Of a DNA stretch of 46,626 nucleotides, positions 32,654-40,421 are shown piece after piece. The stretch comes from RGIG8306 sp964566025. GTDB taxonomy: Bacteria; Bacillota; Clostridia; Lachnospirales; Lachnospiraceae. Positions within the stretch are counted from its first letter, which is position 1. The number at the start of each line of letters is the position of its first letter. The position numbers and the translations under genes were made by a program. The stretch is from NCBI GenBank assembly GCA_964566025.1, contig CAZMHF010000011.1, positions 1-46,626 on the forward strand. Direction: 5' to 3'. A model generated the notes under the pieces. That model ran no database searches, had not been told where the DNA came from, and saw only the letters and a program-made list of their open reading frames with translations.

Positions 32654-33883
32654 ATGATAAAGATTGCAGTGTTAGGTTATGGAACAATTGGTAGTGGTGT
32701 TGTTGAAATTGTAGAAAAGAATGCTCAAATCCTTGAAAAACAAATCGGTCAACCAGTGGAAGTAACGCGCGTATTGGATTTAAGAGATTTTGAAGGTGAT
32801 CCTATTCAAGCGAAGATTACTCATGATGTAAATGACATTTTAAATGATCGTGACATTAGTATTGTTGTTGAGACGATGGGTGGAACAACGCCTGCTTATG
32901 AATTTGTGAAGAGCATGCTATTGGCAGGGAAATCTGTTGCGACATCAAATAAAGCATTGGTTGCACAACACGGTTCAGAGTTATTGGCAATCGCAACTGA
33001 GAAAAACGTGAATTTTCAATTTGAGGCAAGTGTTGGCGGCGGCATTCCTATTATTCGCTCCATGTATGCAACGTTATCAGGTGAAGAGATTCTTGAGATT
33101 ACCGGAATTTTAAATGGTACAACAAACTTTATGCTAACGAAGATGAGTCAAGAAGGGCTTAACTATGCGACAGTTTTGGCTGAGGCACAAGAATTAGGCT
33201 ATGCAGAAAGAGAGCCTTCGGCAGATGTTGATGGACATGATGCTTGTCGAAAGATTGCGATTCTTGCGTCATTGGCATTTCATAAATTTGTTGATTTTAA
33301 TGAAATAAAGACAATCGGTATTCGTGATATTACTGACGTAGATATGAAATTTGCAAAAGAATTAAAATGTGCGATTCGCCTATTTGCATCATGCAAAAAG
33401 ATTGATGGCAAGGTATATATCAGTGTATCTCCAACACTTGTAGGAGAAAACCACGCATTATATAGTGTCAATGGTGTTTATAACGCAGTACTTGTAAAAG
33501 GGAATATGGTTGACAACTTGATGTTTTACGGAAGTGGTGCAGGAAAATTACCAACTGCAAGTGCTGTCATTGCCGACGTGATAGAAATTGCAAAAAATCC
33601 TGGTAAGACAATTATCGAGGGATGGTCGGATGAAAAACTTGATCTTGCAGATGCGGGAGAACTTCCACGCAAGAGATTTGTTCGTTTTGAAGCGAGCCAA
33701 CCAATTGCTGATATGAAAGAAACCATTGCGAAAACAAAAAGTGCACTTGGTTCACAAGAAATCATTGCAAGTGACGATGTGAGAGGGTATGCTTTTATTA
33801 CAGCACCTATGTCAGATGCAGAGTATGAAAAAAGTATTAAGGACTTGCCTCCAGTAGCATCTATGATGCCTGTTCAAGAATAA
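32654..33883 (+). CDS. hom: Homoserine dehydrogenase
   Basis: 409 residues. Reduces aspartate semialdehyde to homoserine with NAD(P)H on the path to threonine and methionine. The Rossmann motif is GYGTIGSGVVEI (8-19), the catalytic region contains GGGIPIIRSM, ILNGTTNFMLT and AEREPSADVDGHDACRK, and the C-terminal part (about 345-409) is a short ACT-like domain for feedback inhibition. GTTGAGGGAAG precedes the ATG. Cotranscribed with the ACT-domain gene upstream and two bases from the DUF2752 gene. Confidence 0.95.
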   Translation: MIKIAVLGYGTIGSGVVEIVEKNAQILEKQIGQPVEVTRVLDLRDFEGDPIQAKITHDVNDILNDRDISIVVETMGGTTPAYEFVKSMLLAGKSVATSNKALVAQHGSELLAIATEKNVNFQFEASVGGGIPIIRSMYATLSGEEILEITGILNGTTNFMLTKMSQEGLNYATVLAEAQELGYAEREPSADVDGHDACRKIAILASLAFHKFVDFNEIKTIGIRDITDVDMKFAKELKCAIRLFASCKKIDGKVYISVSPTLVGENHALYSVNGVYNAVLVKGNMVDNLMFYGSGAGKLPTASAVIADVIEIAKNPGKTIIEGWSDEKLDLADAGELPRKRFVRFEASQPIADMKETIAKTKSALGSQEIIASDDVRGYAFITAPMSDAEYEKSIKDLPPVASMMPVQE

Positions 33884-33885
33884 AC

Positions 33886-34293
33886 ATGAAAGAAAAAGTT
33901 CATCCATTGTATTGGTATGGAATTGCTGCAACGGTAGTGGTCGTTATATTTGTGTTGTTGGTGACGATATATCCACCATCTATAAAATGGATTAGTCAAG
34001 AATGTGTGTTTTTAAGCATAACAGGGCGCTATTGTCCTGGTTGCGGTGGAACACGTTCTGTGCTATACTTAATAAAAGGCGATATCGTTAAGAGTTTTAT
34101 ATATCATCCGGTAGTTTTATATGTAGGAGTCGTGTATGGATACTATTTATGTAGACAAACGATAGGACTTTTACAAAAAGAAAAAAAGATTATCAAGGTA
34201 CACAATTTGGCGATTTGGATGATGATCGCATTGATATTTTTAAATTGGATTATTAAAAATGGTCTAGATATGCTAAAGATATTTTCTATATAA
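33886..34293 (+). CDS. DUF2752 family membrane protein
   Basis: 135 residues with three predicted membrane helices. The DUF2752 signature CPGCGGTRS follows the first helix (TGRYCPGCGGTRSVLYLIKG), a probable metal- or disulfide-forming cluster; then YHPVVLY. Function unknown. It begins two bases after hom, so it may be translated from the same mRNA, with no strong binding site of its own. Its TAA stop is the first three bases of repeat copy 3. Confidence 0.8.
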   Translation: MKEKVHPLYWYGIAATVVVVIFVLLVTIYPPSIKWISQECVFLSITGRYCPGCGGTRSVLYLIKGDIVKSFIYHPVVLYVGVVYGYYLCRQTIGLLQKEKKIIKVHNLAIWMMIALIFLNWIIKNGLDMLKIFSI

Positions 34294-34479
34294 CCTTGCT
34301 AAAGATGTCCCCCACTTCTAAGCAAAGCGAAAGTGGGGGTAACATCTTTGTATCAGTAGGTGTTCAAACACCTACTGATATGCAGCGAAGCTGCAACAAA
34401 GGGTTACCAGCGCATTGTTTCACAATGCGAGTAAGTAACACTGCTTTTAGCAGTGTGGATTACGAGTATCCTATTTGAT
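34291..34479 (+). repeat. Structured repeat element, copy 3, diverged long form (189 bp)
   Basis: Begins TAACCTTGCTAAAGATG and ends GAGTATCCTATTTGAT. Sequence differs greatly from copies 1, 2 and 4, but the order of stems is the same: AAAGATGT/ACATCTTT with CCCCCACTT inside; TATCAGTAGGTG with loop TTCAAA; GCAGC-GAA-GCTGC; then two extra stems CGCATTGT/ACAATGCG and CACTGC/GCAGTG; then GGAT/ATCC with loop TACGAGT. The first TAA is the stop of the DUF2752 gene. Paired changes in stem 2 support a conserved RNA fold. Confidence 0.8.
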
Positions 34480-34520
34480 ATGAAAAATCCATAAAAATAG
34501 CAAATTTCCAAGAAAATGGG

Positions 34521-34549
34521 TTGAAATCCGTTTTGGCTTCTGTTATAAT
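34521..34549 (+). promoter_or_regulatory. Promoter of the AbrB-type regulator gene
   Basis: TTGAAA at 34521-34526, a 17-bp spacer and TATAAT at 34544-34549. Confidence 0.85.
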
Positions 34550-34584
34550 GCTAATATAAATTTTATTAAAGAGAGGTATTTATC

Positions 34585-34845
34585 ATGACAGACACAGGAA
34601 TTATCAGACGTATTGATGAGCTTGGAAGAATTACATTACCAAGCGAGCTAAGAAAACACCTACATATCGCAATCAAAGATCCAGTACAAGTATATGTAGA
34701 AGGCGACAAAATCATTCTTAAAAAAGCTGTTTACTCTGACATCTTTACAGGAGAGACAGAAAACCTTATCGAATTCCACGGAAAACTTATTTCTAAGGAA
34801 TCTGTACGTAAGATGGCTATTAAAGCTGGTCTTATCGAAAACTAA
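34585..34845 (+). CDS. AbrB/SpoVT-type transcriptional regulator
   Basis: 86 residues. The N-terminal swapped-hairpin DNA-binding domain is typical: TGIIRRIDELGRITLPSELR, then VQVYVEGDKIILKK. The C-terminal part is short, as in AbrB/Abh rather than SpoVT. Members act as transition-state or sporulation regulators; the target here cannot be told. AGAGAGGT precedes the ATG. It is a single-gene unit with its own promoter and terminator. Confidence 0.9.
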   Translation: MTDTGIIRRIDELGRITLPSELRKHLHIAIKDPVQVYVEGDKIILKKAVYSDIFTGETENLIEFHGKLISKESVRKMAIKAGLIEN

Positions 34846-34854
34846 TAAAAAAAC

Positions 34855-34895
34855 AAAGACTGCCGTATCAAATCAGATACGACAGTCTTTTTTTG
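34855..34895. terminator. Terminator after the AbrB-type gene
   Basis: AAAGACTGCCGTATC and GATACGACAGTCTTT form a long stem around AAATCA, followed by a T-run. It also serves the convergent DUF4190-like gene. Confidence 0.9.
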
Positions 34896-34908
34896 TTTCG
34901 TGTAACGA

Positions 34909-35337
34909 TTATTCAAGAGTCTCAAATTGCTTAAAAAATTCTTCTAACGCTTCTGGTGAAAGTCCAGAAAGGGTATCTAATAAAAGAAATGATAAAACGA
35001 AAAGTACGAGAGTAAGAATAAATCCGATAATGCCTAAGATTAATCCAGCAGTCGCAAGTGGCTGAAAAAAGCCGTTTTGCTTTCTGGCAGCGATAGCAAA
35101 AACAATAGCAGCAATCGCACAAGCAAAAGCGAGAAACGTACATGAACAGCATAAAATAGAGGCAAGTCCTGTGATAAGACTCGTTGTGGCATAGCCTTTT
35201 CTTTCTGGAGGTGGAGGCGTATTCCCTACACCTGCATTTGGATTATAGTAGTAGGTAGAATTGGTTGAAGAAAACTGGTTTTCTTCATTTGATTGAGAGC
35301 GATTTGTATCGTTTGTTTCAAAAAAATTGTTGTCCAT
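34909..35337 (-). CDS. DUF4190-like small membrane protein
   Basis: 142 residues. A polar Asn/Ser-rich head ending in a Pro run (NTPPPPERK, 39-47) precedes two membrane helices (about 51-84 and 94-120) with the DUF4190-type pattern ASILCC and AGLILGIIGFI; a short acidic tail follows. The ATG at 35337 has AAAGGAGAT upstream; the longer frame from 35388 lacks a binding site. Function unknown. It is divergent from tex. Confidence 0.8.
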   Translation of the reverse strand: MDNNFFETNDTNRSQSNEENQFSSTNSTYYYNPNAGVGNTPPPPERKGYATTSLITGLASILCCSCTFLAFACAIAAIVFAIAARKQNGFFQPLATAGLILGIIGFILTLVLFVLSFLLLDTLSGLSPEALEEFFKQFETLE

Positions 35338-35359
35338 AAGAATCTCCTTTCTTTGTTTT

Positions 35360-35388
35360 ATGATAACATGTTTAAGGAAAAAGAACAA
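35360..35388 (-). promoter_or_regulatory. Promoter of the DUF4190-like gene
   Basis: On the minus strand: TTGTTC (35388-35383), a 17-bp spacer and TATCAT (35365-35360). Its -35 box is ten bases from the -35 box of the divergent tex promoter, so the two could be coordinated. Confidence 0.6.
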
Positions 35389-35398
35389 TATGAATTTC

Positions 35399-35427
35399 TT
35401 GCATTTGGAGAGGGGTTTCTGTATAAT
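35399..35427 (+). promoter_or_regulatory. Promoter of tex
   Basis: TTGCAT at 35399-35404, a 17-bp spacer and TATAAT at 35422-35427, giving a leader of about 25 bases. Confidence 0.8.
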
Positions 35428-35459
35428 TGAGCGTGAACGAAAAGAAAAGGGAGCACAAA

Positions 35460-37601
35460 ATGAATATTAATCAAATCATTAGCAAAGAACTAAAAATACG
35501 AGAGGCGCAAGTGGAGACGGTTGCTGCGCTGATTGATGAGGGAAGTACGATTCCCTTTATTGCACGTTATCGAAAAGAGCAGCATGGCGGATTGGACGAT
35601 GAGATTCTTCGCCAATTGGATGAAAGACTTACGTATTTACGCAATCTTGAAAGCAAAAAAGCGACAGTGCTATCGACAATTGAAGAACAAGGTGCTTTAA
35701 CGGAAGAGGTTCGTGATGAAATCGATAAAGTAATGACGCTAGTGGCTTTAGAAGATTTGTATCGTCCGTATAAACCAAAACGAAGAACGAGAGCGATTAT
35801 TGCAAAAGAAAAAGGACTTGAGCCATTGGCGATGTATATGCGTCTGCAACAGGAAAAGGGATTGCTAGACTATGCGCAGGATTTTATAAATGAAGAAAAG
35901 GGCGTTTCCTCTTGTGAAGAGGCGATTGCTGGAGCGATGGATATTATCGCAGAGCAAGTAAGTGATGATGCGCAGTTGCGCTCGACGATTAGACAAAAAA
36001 CATGGAATGAAGGTGTGATGACTTGCGAGGCAAAGGATGACACACAACAGACTGTATATGAGATGTATTATCACTTTGAAGAAAAAGTAACAAAACTAGC
36101 TGGTCATAGAATTTTGGCGATTAATCGTGCAGAGGACGAGAAGGTTATTACGGCGAAAATCGTTGTCGATAAGGAACGTATGATCGGCTATCTTGAAAAG
36201 CAAGTGATTACAAATGACGAAAGTGATTGCGTTAGTTATTTAAAGGCGAGCATAGAAGATGCCTATGAGCGATTGATTGCGCCAGCTGTTGAGCGAGATA
36301 TTCGAAGCACACTAAAAGAAAATGCAGAAGATGGCGCGATTAAGGTGTTTGGAAAAAATCTAGCGCAGTTATTGATGCAACCTCCGATTTTAGGACAAGT
36401 TGTTTTGGGATGGGATCCTGCTTTTCGAACAGGATGCAAATTAGCGGTAGTCGATGCAACAGGAAAAGTATTAGATACAACCGTTATTTTTCCGACAGCT
36501 CCGCAAAATAAAGTTGCAGAGGCGAAAAAAGTTGTTTCAGCGCTGATTGATAAATATAAAATCACATTGATTTCTTTAGGAAATGGTACAGCGTCGCGTG
36601 AATCAGAGCAAATCATTGCAGATATGTTGGGGGAAATCAACAAGCCAGTGCATTATGTGATTGTAAACGAAGCAGGAGCGAGCGTTTATTCGGCGAGCAA
36701 ATTAGCGACAATTGAGTTCCCAAATTTTGATGTGGGACAAAGAAGTGCAGCCTCAATTGCTAGAAGAATTCAAGATCCTTTAGCAGAGCTTGTGAAGATT
36801 GATCCCAAATCGATTGGTGTTGGCCAATACCAGCACGATATGAATCAAAAGAAGCTAGGTGAGGCGCTTGAAAATGTAGTAGAGGATTGCGTAAATAAAG
36901 TAGGAGTTGATTTAAATACGGCATCTGCATCCTTATTGGAATATGTGTCAGGCATTAGCAAGGCAGTAGCGAAAAACATTGTAGCGTATCGAGAAGCAAA
37001 TGGCGCATTTTTAAATCGCAAGCAATTGATGAAGGTTGACAAGTTAGGAGCAAAGGCTTTTGAACAATGTGCGGGCTTCTTGCGTATTTACCATGGTGAA
37101 GAGCCGTTAGATATGACGGCGGTGCATCCAGAAAATTATAAAGCGGCAAAGGCGATATTAAAAAAGGCAGCTTTTTCACCAGAGGATATTAAACGTGGTG
37201 GAGCCGTTGGTATTTCGAAAAAAGTATATGCCGATAAGCAAACCCTTGAAGAATTAGCATTGGGAGAGATGACCTTTGCTGATATTATGAAGGAGCTTGA
37301 AAAACCATCACGTGATCCAAGAGAAGAGATGCCAAAACCATTGTTGCGAAGCGATGTTTTGGAAATGGAAGATTTAAAGGAAGGGATGATTTTAAAAGGA
37401 ACAATCCGAAACGTGATTGACTTTGGAGCATTTGTGGATATCGGTGTTCATCAAGATGGTTTGGTACATATTTCGCAAATCACCAATCGTTTTATTAAGC
37501 ATCCACTAGAGGCGGTTAGCGTGGGCGATATCGTGGATGTTAAGGTGATGAGTGTGGATCTTGCTAAAAAAAGAATTCAATTGACGATGAAAGGGCTATA
37601 G
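35460..37601 (+). CDS. tex: Tex-family RNA-binding protein
   Basis: 713 residues. Order of domains: N-terminal helical Tex domain (INQIISKELKIREAQVETVA, IPFIARYRKEQHGGLDD), YqgF-like domain (about 320-460, LGWDPAFRTGCKLAVVDATG), helix-hairpin-helix motifs (SGISKAVAKNIVAYREANG) and a C-terminal S1 domain (about 640-713, VIDFGAFVDIGVHQDGLVHI). Tex proteins bind nucleic acid and affect transcription; the exact role in Clostridia is unclear. The ATG at 35460 follows AAAAGGGAG; the earlier in-frame start at 35427 overlaps the -10 box and is rejected. Confidence 0.95.
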   Translation: MNINQIISKELKIREAQVETVAALIDEGSTIPFIARYRKEQHGGLDDEILRQLDERLTYLRNLESKKATVLSTIEEQGALTEEVRDEIDKVMTLVALEDLYRPYKPKRRTRAIIAKEKGLEPLAMYMRLQQEKGLLDYAQDFINEEKGVSSCEEAIAGAMDIIAEQVSDDAQLRSTIRQKTWNEGVMTCEAKDDTQQTVYEMYYHFEEKVTKLAGHRILAINRAEDEKVITAKIVVDKERMIGYLEKQVITNDESDCVSYLKASIEDAYERLIAPAVERDIRSTLKENAEDGAIKVFGKNLAQLLMQPPILGQVVLGWDPAFRTGCKLAVVDATGKVLDTTVIFPTAPQNKVAEAKKVVSALIDKYKITLISLGNGTASRESEQIIADMLGEINKPVHYVIVNEAGASVYSASKLATIEFPNFDVGQRSAASIARRIQDPLAELVKIDPKSIGVGQYQHDMNQKKLGEALENVVEDCVNKVGVDLNTASASLLEYVSGISKAVAKNIVAYREANGAFLNRKQLMKVDKLGAKAFEQCAGFLRIYHGEEPLDMTAVHPENYKAAKAILKKAAFSPEDIKRGGAVGISKKVYADKQTLEELALGEMTFADIMKELEKPSRDPREEMPKPLLRSDVLEMEDLKEGMILKGTIRNVIDFGAFVDIGVHQDGLVHISQITNRFIKHPLEAVSVGDIVDVKVMSVDLAKKRIQLTMKGL

Positions 37602-37650
37602 ATAACGCGCCGTACAGAGTTTAGGTGAATAAAAAAAGAGGTTCATCAAG

Positions 37651-37679
37651 TTGACTTTTTTTGAACCTCGTGCTACAAT
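37651..37679 (+). promoter_or_regulatory. Promoter of the FMN riboswitch and ribU
   Basis: TTGACT at 37651-37656, a 17-bp spacer and TACAAT at 37674-37679. The promoter lies between the arms GAGGTTCA (37638-37645) and TGAACCTC (37662-37669) of an inverted repeat that could end tex transcription or mark an operator. Confidence 0.75.
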
Positions 37680-37688
37680 AATATATGA

Positions 37689-37798
37689 AATTCTTCGAGG
37701 AGGGGTGCAATTCCCTACCGGCGGTATAGTCCGCAAGCCTTTTGGTTGACTAGGTGTGATTCCTAGACCGACAGTATAGTCTGGATGAGAGAAGATTC
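37689..37798 (+). promoter_or_regulatory. FMN riboswitch (RFN element)
   Basis: The RFN core is plain: AGGAGGGGTGCAATTCCCTA, then CCGGCGGTATAGTCCGCAAG, GGTTGACTAGGTGTGATTCC, AGACCGACAGTATAGTCTGG and ATGAGAGAAG. It binds flavin mononucleotide. Its position before ribU indicates that riboflavin uptake is shut down when FMN is plentiful. Confidence 0.95.
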
Positions 37799-37817
37799 AT
37801 CATCTTATTTTCGTGTG

Positions 37818-37888
37818 AAAATTACTGATGCAACCTCGAGGTTTCCTAGGATGTAAATCCCTCGCATAGCAGACAGTGATTTTTTTAT
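37818..37888 (+). terminator. Riboswitch-controlled terminator before ribU
   Basis: AAATTACTG (37818-37826) pairs with CAGTGATTT (37874-37882), enclosing smaller stems such as GGAT-GTAA-ATCC, and is followed by a T-run. CCTCGA near 37834 can alternatively pair with TCGAGG at the 5' edge of the riboswitch, a possible antiterminator. Confidence 0.75.
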
Positions 37889-37922
37889 TGTCTAATTCCA
37901 ACTATTGCGAACAAGGAGCCGT

Positions 37923-38672
37923 ATGGACCATTTTAAAAACCTGCTGGATATAGCAAAAGATAACCTAGTATTTGTTTTGGTGATTTTTCTGATTGTTGCA
38001 CTCTTTTATTTTGTCGCAATTACAGGAGAGAAAATGATTCGAATTGCGAATATAAACCCCGGTCTTACGATTGGGCAAAATAAGAATCATGTGACAAAGC
38101 TTGTACTCATTGCGATGATGTCGGCGATTGCGATTATTATGAATTTGTTTTCCTTTGAAACGCCACTATTTCCGACATTTTATAAGCTTGATTTTTCGGA
38201 AATTCCGATTTTGATTGTATCCTTTTATTTAGGCCCAGTGGCAGGTGTTACGAGCGAGCTATTAAAGGTCTTATTGAACATTTTAATTAATGGAACGAAA
38301 ACCGCTTTTATCGGAGAATTTGCTAATTTTGCGATTGGCTGTTCGTTTGTTTTGCCAGCGGCATTGTTTTATCGAGTAATCCATTCAAAAAAAGGTGCGT
38401 ACATTGCTGTGGGTGTTGGAACGGCATTTTTGGTTGTTTTTTCACTTCTTTTCAATGCGCTTTACTTGTTGCCAGCATTTGCAGATTTTTATAATCGTGA
38501 TTTAGAGGATATTATAAAAATGGGAACGAAGATAAATTCAAATATCGATAGTATTAGTACTTTTTTGATTTTTGCAACATTGCCTGTCAATTTGATAAAA
38601 GGCGTTGTTTGTTCGGTTGTTACAGTTATTATATATAAACCATTTAGTAAAGTGGTGAATACACTTCGCTAA
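37923..38672 (+). CDS. ribU: ECF-type riboflavin transporter S component RibU
   Basis: 249 residues, mostly membrane helices. The typical S-component region starts near residue 57 (HVTKLVLIAMMSAIAIIMNL), followed by FPTFYKLDFSEIPILIVSFY and GPVAGVTSELLKVLLNIL, the RibU substrate region. An extra N-terminal hydrophobic segment (about 13-33) extends it beyond the usual 190-210 residues. The FMN riboswitch upstream supports riboflavin as ligand. It needs the EcfA1-EcfA2-EcfT module encoded at 16832-19383. The ATG at 37923 follows AAGGAG. Confidence 0.93.
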   Translation: MDHFKNLLDIAKDNLVFVLVIFLIVALFYFVAITGEKMIRIANINPGLTIGQNKNHVTKLVLIAMMSAIAIIMNLFSFETPLFPTFYKLDFSEIPILIVSFYLGPVAGVTSELLKVLLNILINGTKTAFIGEFANFAIGCSFVLPAALFYRVIHSKKGAYIAVGVGTAFLVVFSLLFNALYLLPAFADFYNRDLEDIIKMGTKINSNIDSISTFLIFATLPVNLIKGVVCSVVTVIIYKPFSKVVNTLR

Positions 38673-38711
38673 TATAAGATTGTATATTCTTGCGACATGT
38701 GTGCGACATAT

Positions 38712-38769
38712 CTCCTTGCTAAACTCTTTGAATATGAGTTATAATAGATTCATTAGAGTTAGCAAGGAG
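38712..38769. repeat. Long inverted repeat across the promoter and binding site of the YcxB-like gene
   Basis: CTCCTTGCTAAACTCT (38712-38727) is the reverse complement, less one base, of AGAGTTAGCAAGGAG (38755-38769). The right arm contains the ribosome binding site of the next gene and the left arm contains its likely -35 box. Confidence 0.8.
38716..38745 (+). promoter_or_regulatory. Likely promoter of the YcxB-like gene
   Basis: TTGCTA at 38716-38721, an 18-bp spacer and TATAAT at 38740-38745. Transcripts from here would start near 38752, between the two arms of the inverted repeat, and so would lack the left arm. Confidence 0.6.
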
Positions 38770-38775
38770 TTTTTT

Positions 38776-39258
38776 ATGGATGAAATGCGCGTCACAATTG
38801 CACTAGAGAAAGAGCATTATTTTGAATTTTTAATGAAACACATTTATACGGGTATCAAAGGATTGCTATATGTCTTGCTAACCATTGCATTATTATTGGT
38901 CGTTATTCTTACGTGGAACAATAAGGTATTTGGCGTGTATAATATTTTTATGATTTTCTTGCTTCTATATATGTATATCGGGCAACCGATTCATTTGTAT
39001 TTTGAAGCGGCACGACGCGCTAAAATTATGCGGGAAAATGGGTCATTGATTACGTATCAAATTACAAAGGATGCACTCGGAATCGGAGAAGGTCAAAACC
39101 CCGTCGAAATCCCATGGGCAGGCATGAAAAAAATCAAGGAAACACAAAACTTAGTATTGTTTTATGTAGATAGAAAGCAAGCATTGGTATTGCCAAAAGA
39201 GCAGGTAGAAAACTGGAAAGACATTTTGGAAATTGCACGTGCGTCGGCGAAAAAATAA
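38776..39258 (+). CDS. YcxB-like membrane protein
   Basis: 160 residues with two adjacent membrane helices (about 28-50 and 56-76) and a C-terminal YcxB-like domain (ITYQITKDALGIGEGQNPVE, then IPWAGMKKIKETQNLVLFY). Function unknown; the domain is beta-rich and probably cytoplasmic. The ATG at 38776 has AAGGAGT seven bases upstream; the frame extends to 38680 but the added part is not conserved-looking. Located just before the tsaE cluster. Confidence 0.8.
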   Translation: MDEMRVTIALEKEHYFEFLMKHIYTGIKGLLYVLLTIALLLVVILTWNNKVFGVYNIFMIFLLLYMYIGQPIHLYFEAARRAKIMRENGSLITYQITKDALGIGEGQNPVEIPWAGMKKIKETQNLVLFYVDRKQALVLPKEQVENWKDILEIARASAKK

Positions 39259-39282
39259 AAACGAATGATAGAGAGATGGACA

Positions 39283-39717
39283 ATGATGAATAAAAAAATA
39301 TACGAATCTCATTCGGATAAGGAAACATTTGAGCTAGGAAGACAAGTGGCATTGAAGGTGACGGCAGGCGATATTATTTGTTTGCATGGCGATTTAGGAG
39401 TGGGGAAAACGATTTTCGCAAAAGGATTTGCCAAGGGGTTAGAGATTGATGAGGCAATTGTTAGTCCGACGTTTACCATTATTCAAGAATATGAAGAAGG
39501 GCGCTTGCCATTATATCATTTTGACGTATACCGAATTGGTGATGTATCTGAAATGGATGAACTAGGATACGAAGAATATTTTTTTGGAGAGGGCATTTGT
39601 ATGATTGAATGGGCATCTCTTATTGAAGAAATTATCCCGTCAGAAGCAATGCATATCACCATTGAAAAGGATCTTGCAAAAGGAATGGATTATAGGAGAA
39701 TTACATGCGTATCTTAG
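39283..39717 (+). CDS. tsaE: tRNA t6A biosynthesis ATPase TsaE
   Basis: 144 residues. Walker A GDLGVGKT (36-43), then SPTFTIIQEY and LYHFDVYRI, the family signature. With TsaB and TsaD it transfers threonylcarbamoyl to A37 of ANN-decoding tRNAs and is needed to reset the complex by ATP hydrolysis. The start is uncertain: ATG 39283, ATG 39286 or ATG 39265; the first is preferred because of the GAGAGATGG upstream. It overlaps tsaB by 13 bases. Confidence 0.93.
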   Translation: MMNKKIYESHSDKETFELGRQVALKVTAGDIICLHGDLGVGKTIFAKGFAKGLEIDEAIVSPTFTIIQEYEEGRLPLYHFDVYRIGDVSEMDELGYEEYFFGEGICMIEWASLIEEIIPSEAMHITIEKDLAKGMDYRRITCVS

Positions 39718-40421
39718 CAATTGAAAGCTCGGCGCTTGTGGCGTCTGTGGCGATTTTGGAAAATGAAACGATTATAGCGGAATACACAACAAATTTTAAG
39801 AAAACACATTCGCAAACATTATTGCCAATGATTGATGAGATTTTTTGCATGACGAATTGCGAAAAGGCTTCAATCGATTGCATTGCTGTGGCAAATGGCC
39901 CAGGCTCTTTTACAGGGCTACGCATTGGAGCGGCTACGGCAAAAGGTCTTGCGCAGGCGTGGAATATACCCATTGCTGAAATATCAACATTACAGGCGAT
40001 GGCGGCTCAATTTTACGATACAAATTGTTTGATTAGTCCGATCATGGATGCAAGAAGAGCACAAGTGTATACCGCGTTGTATAAGGTGGAGCAGGGCGCT
40101 TTAGTGGAAATTGAAAAAGAACAAGCCATTTCAATGGATGAATGGATGGAGAAGCTTTTGACATATCACCAAACGGTTGTATTTTTAGGAGATGGTGTGC
40201 CAGTGTTTGCAACGGCCATTTGTGAAGTGATGGGTGAAAAGGCAAGATTAGCGCCAGCGCATTTGGCGAGACAACGAGCGGGAGCGGTTGCTTATCTAGG
40301 AGCAAAAGCTTTTGCAAAAGGGGAGACGGTTATGGCACAAGAACATGCCCCCGTATATTTGCGAAAATCCCAAGCGGAAAGAGAAAAAGAAGAACATGAG
40401 CAAAGAACATTGGAGCATTGA
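39705..40421 (+). CDS. tsaB: t6A complex dimerisation protein TsaB
   Basis: 238 residues of the ASKHA fold without a metal site. It opens MRILAIESSALVASVAILE and contains VANGPGSFTGLRIGAATAKG, the TsaB signature. It forms a heterodimer with TsaD. It overlaps tsaE by 13 bases and rimI by 26, so these are translated from one mRNA. TAGGAGA precedes the ATG. Confidence 0.95.
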   Translation: MRILAIESSALVASVAILENETIIAEYTTNFKKTHSQTLLPMIDEIFCMTNCEKASIDCIAVANGPGSFTGLRIGAATAKGLAQAWNIPIAEISTLQAMAAQFYDTNCLISPIMDARRAQVYTALYKVEQGALVEIEKEQAISMDEWMEKLLTYHQTVVFLGDGVPVFATAICEVMGEKARLAPAHLARQRAGAVAYLGAKAFAKGETVMAQEHAPVYLRKSQAEREKEEHEQRTLEH

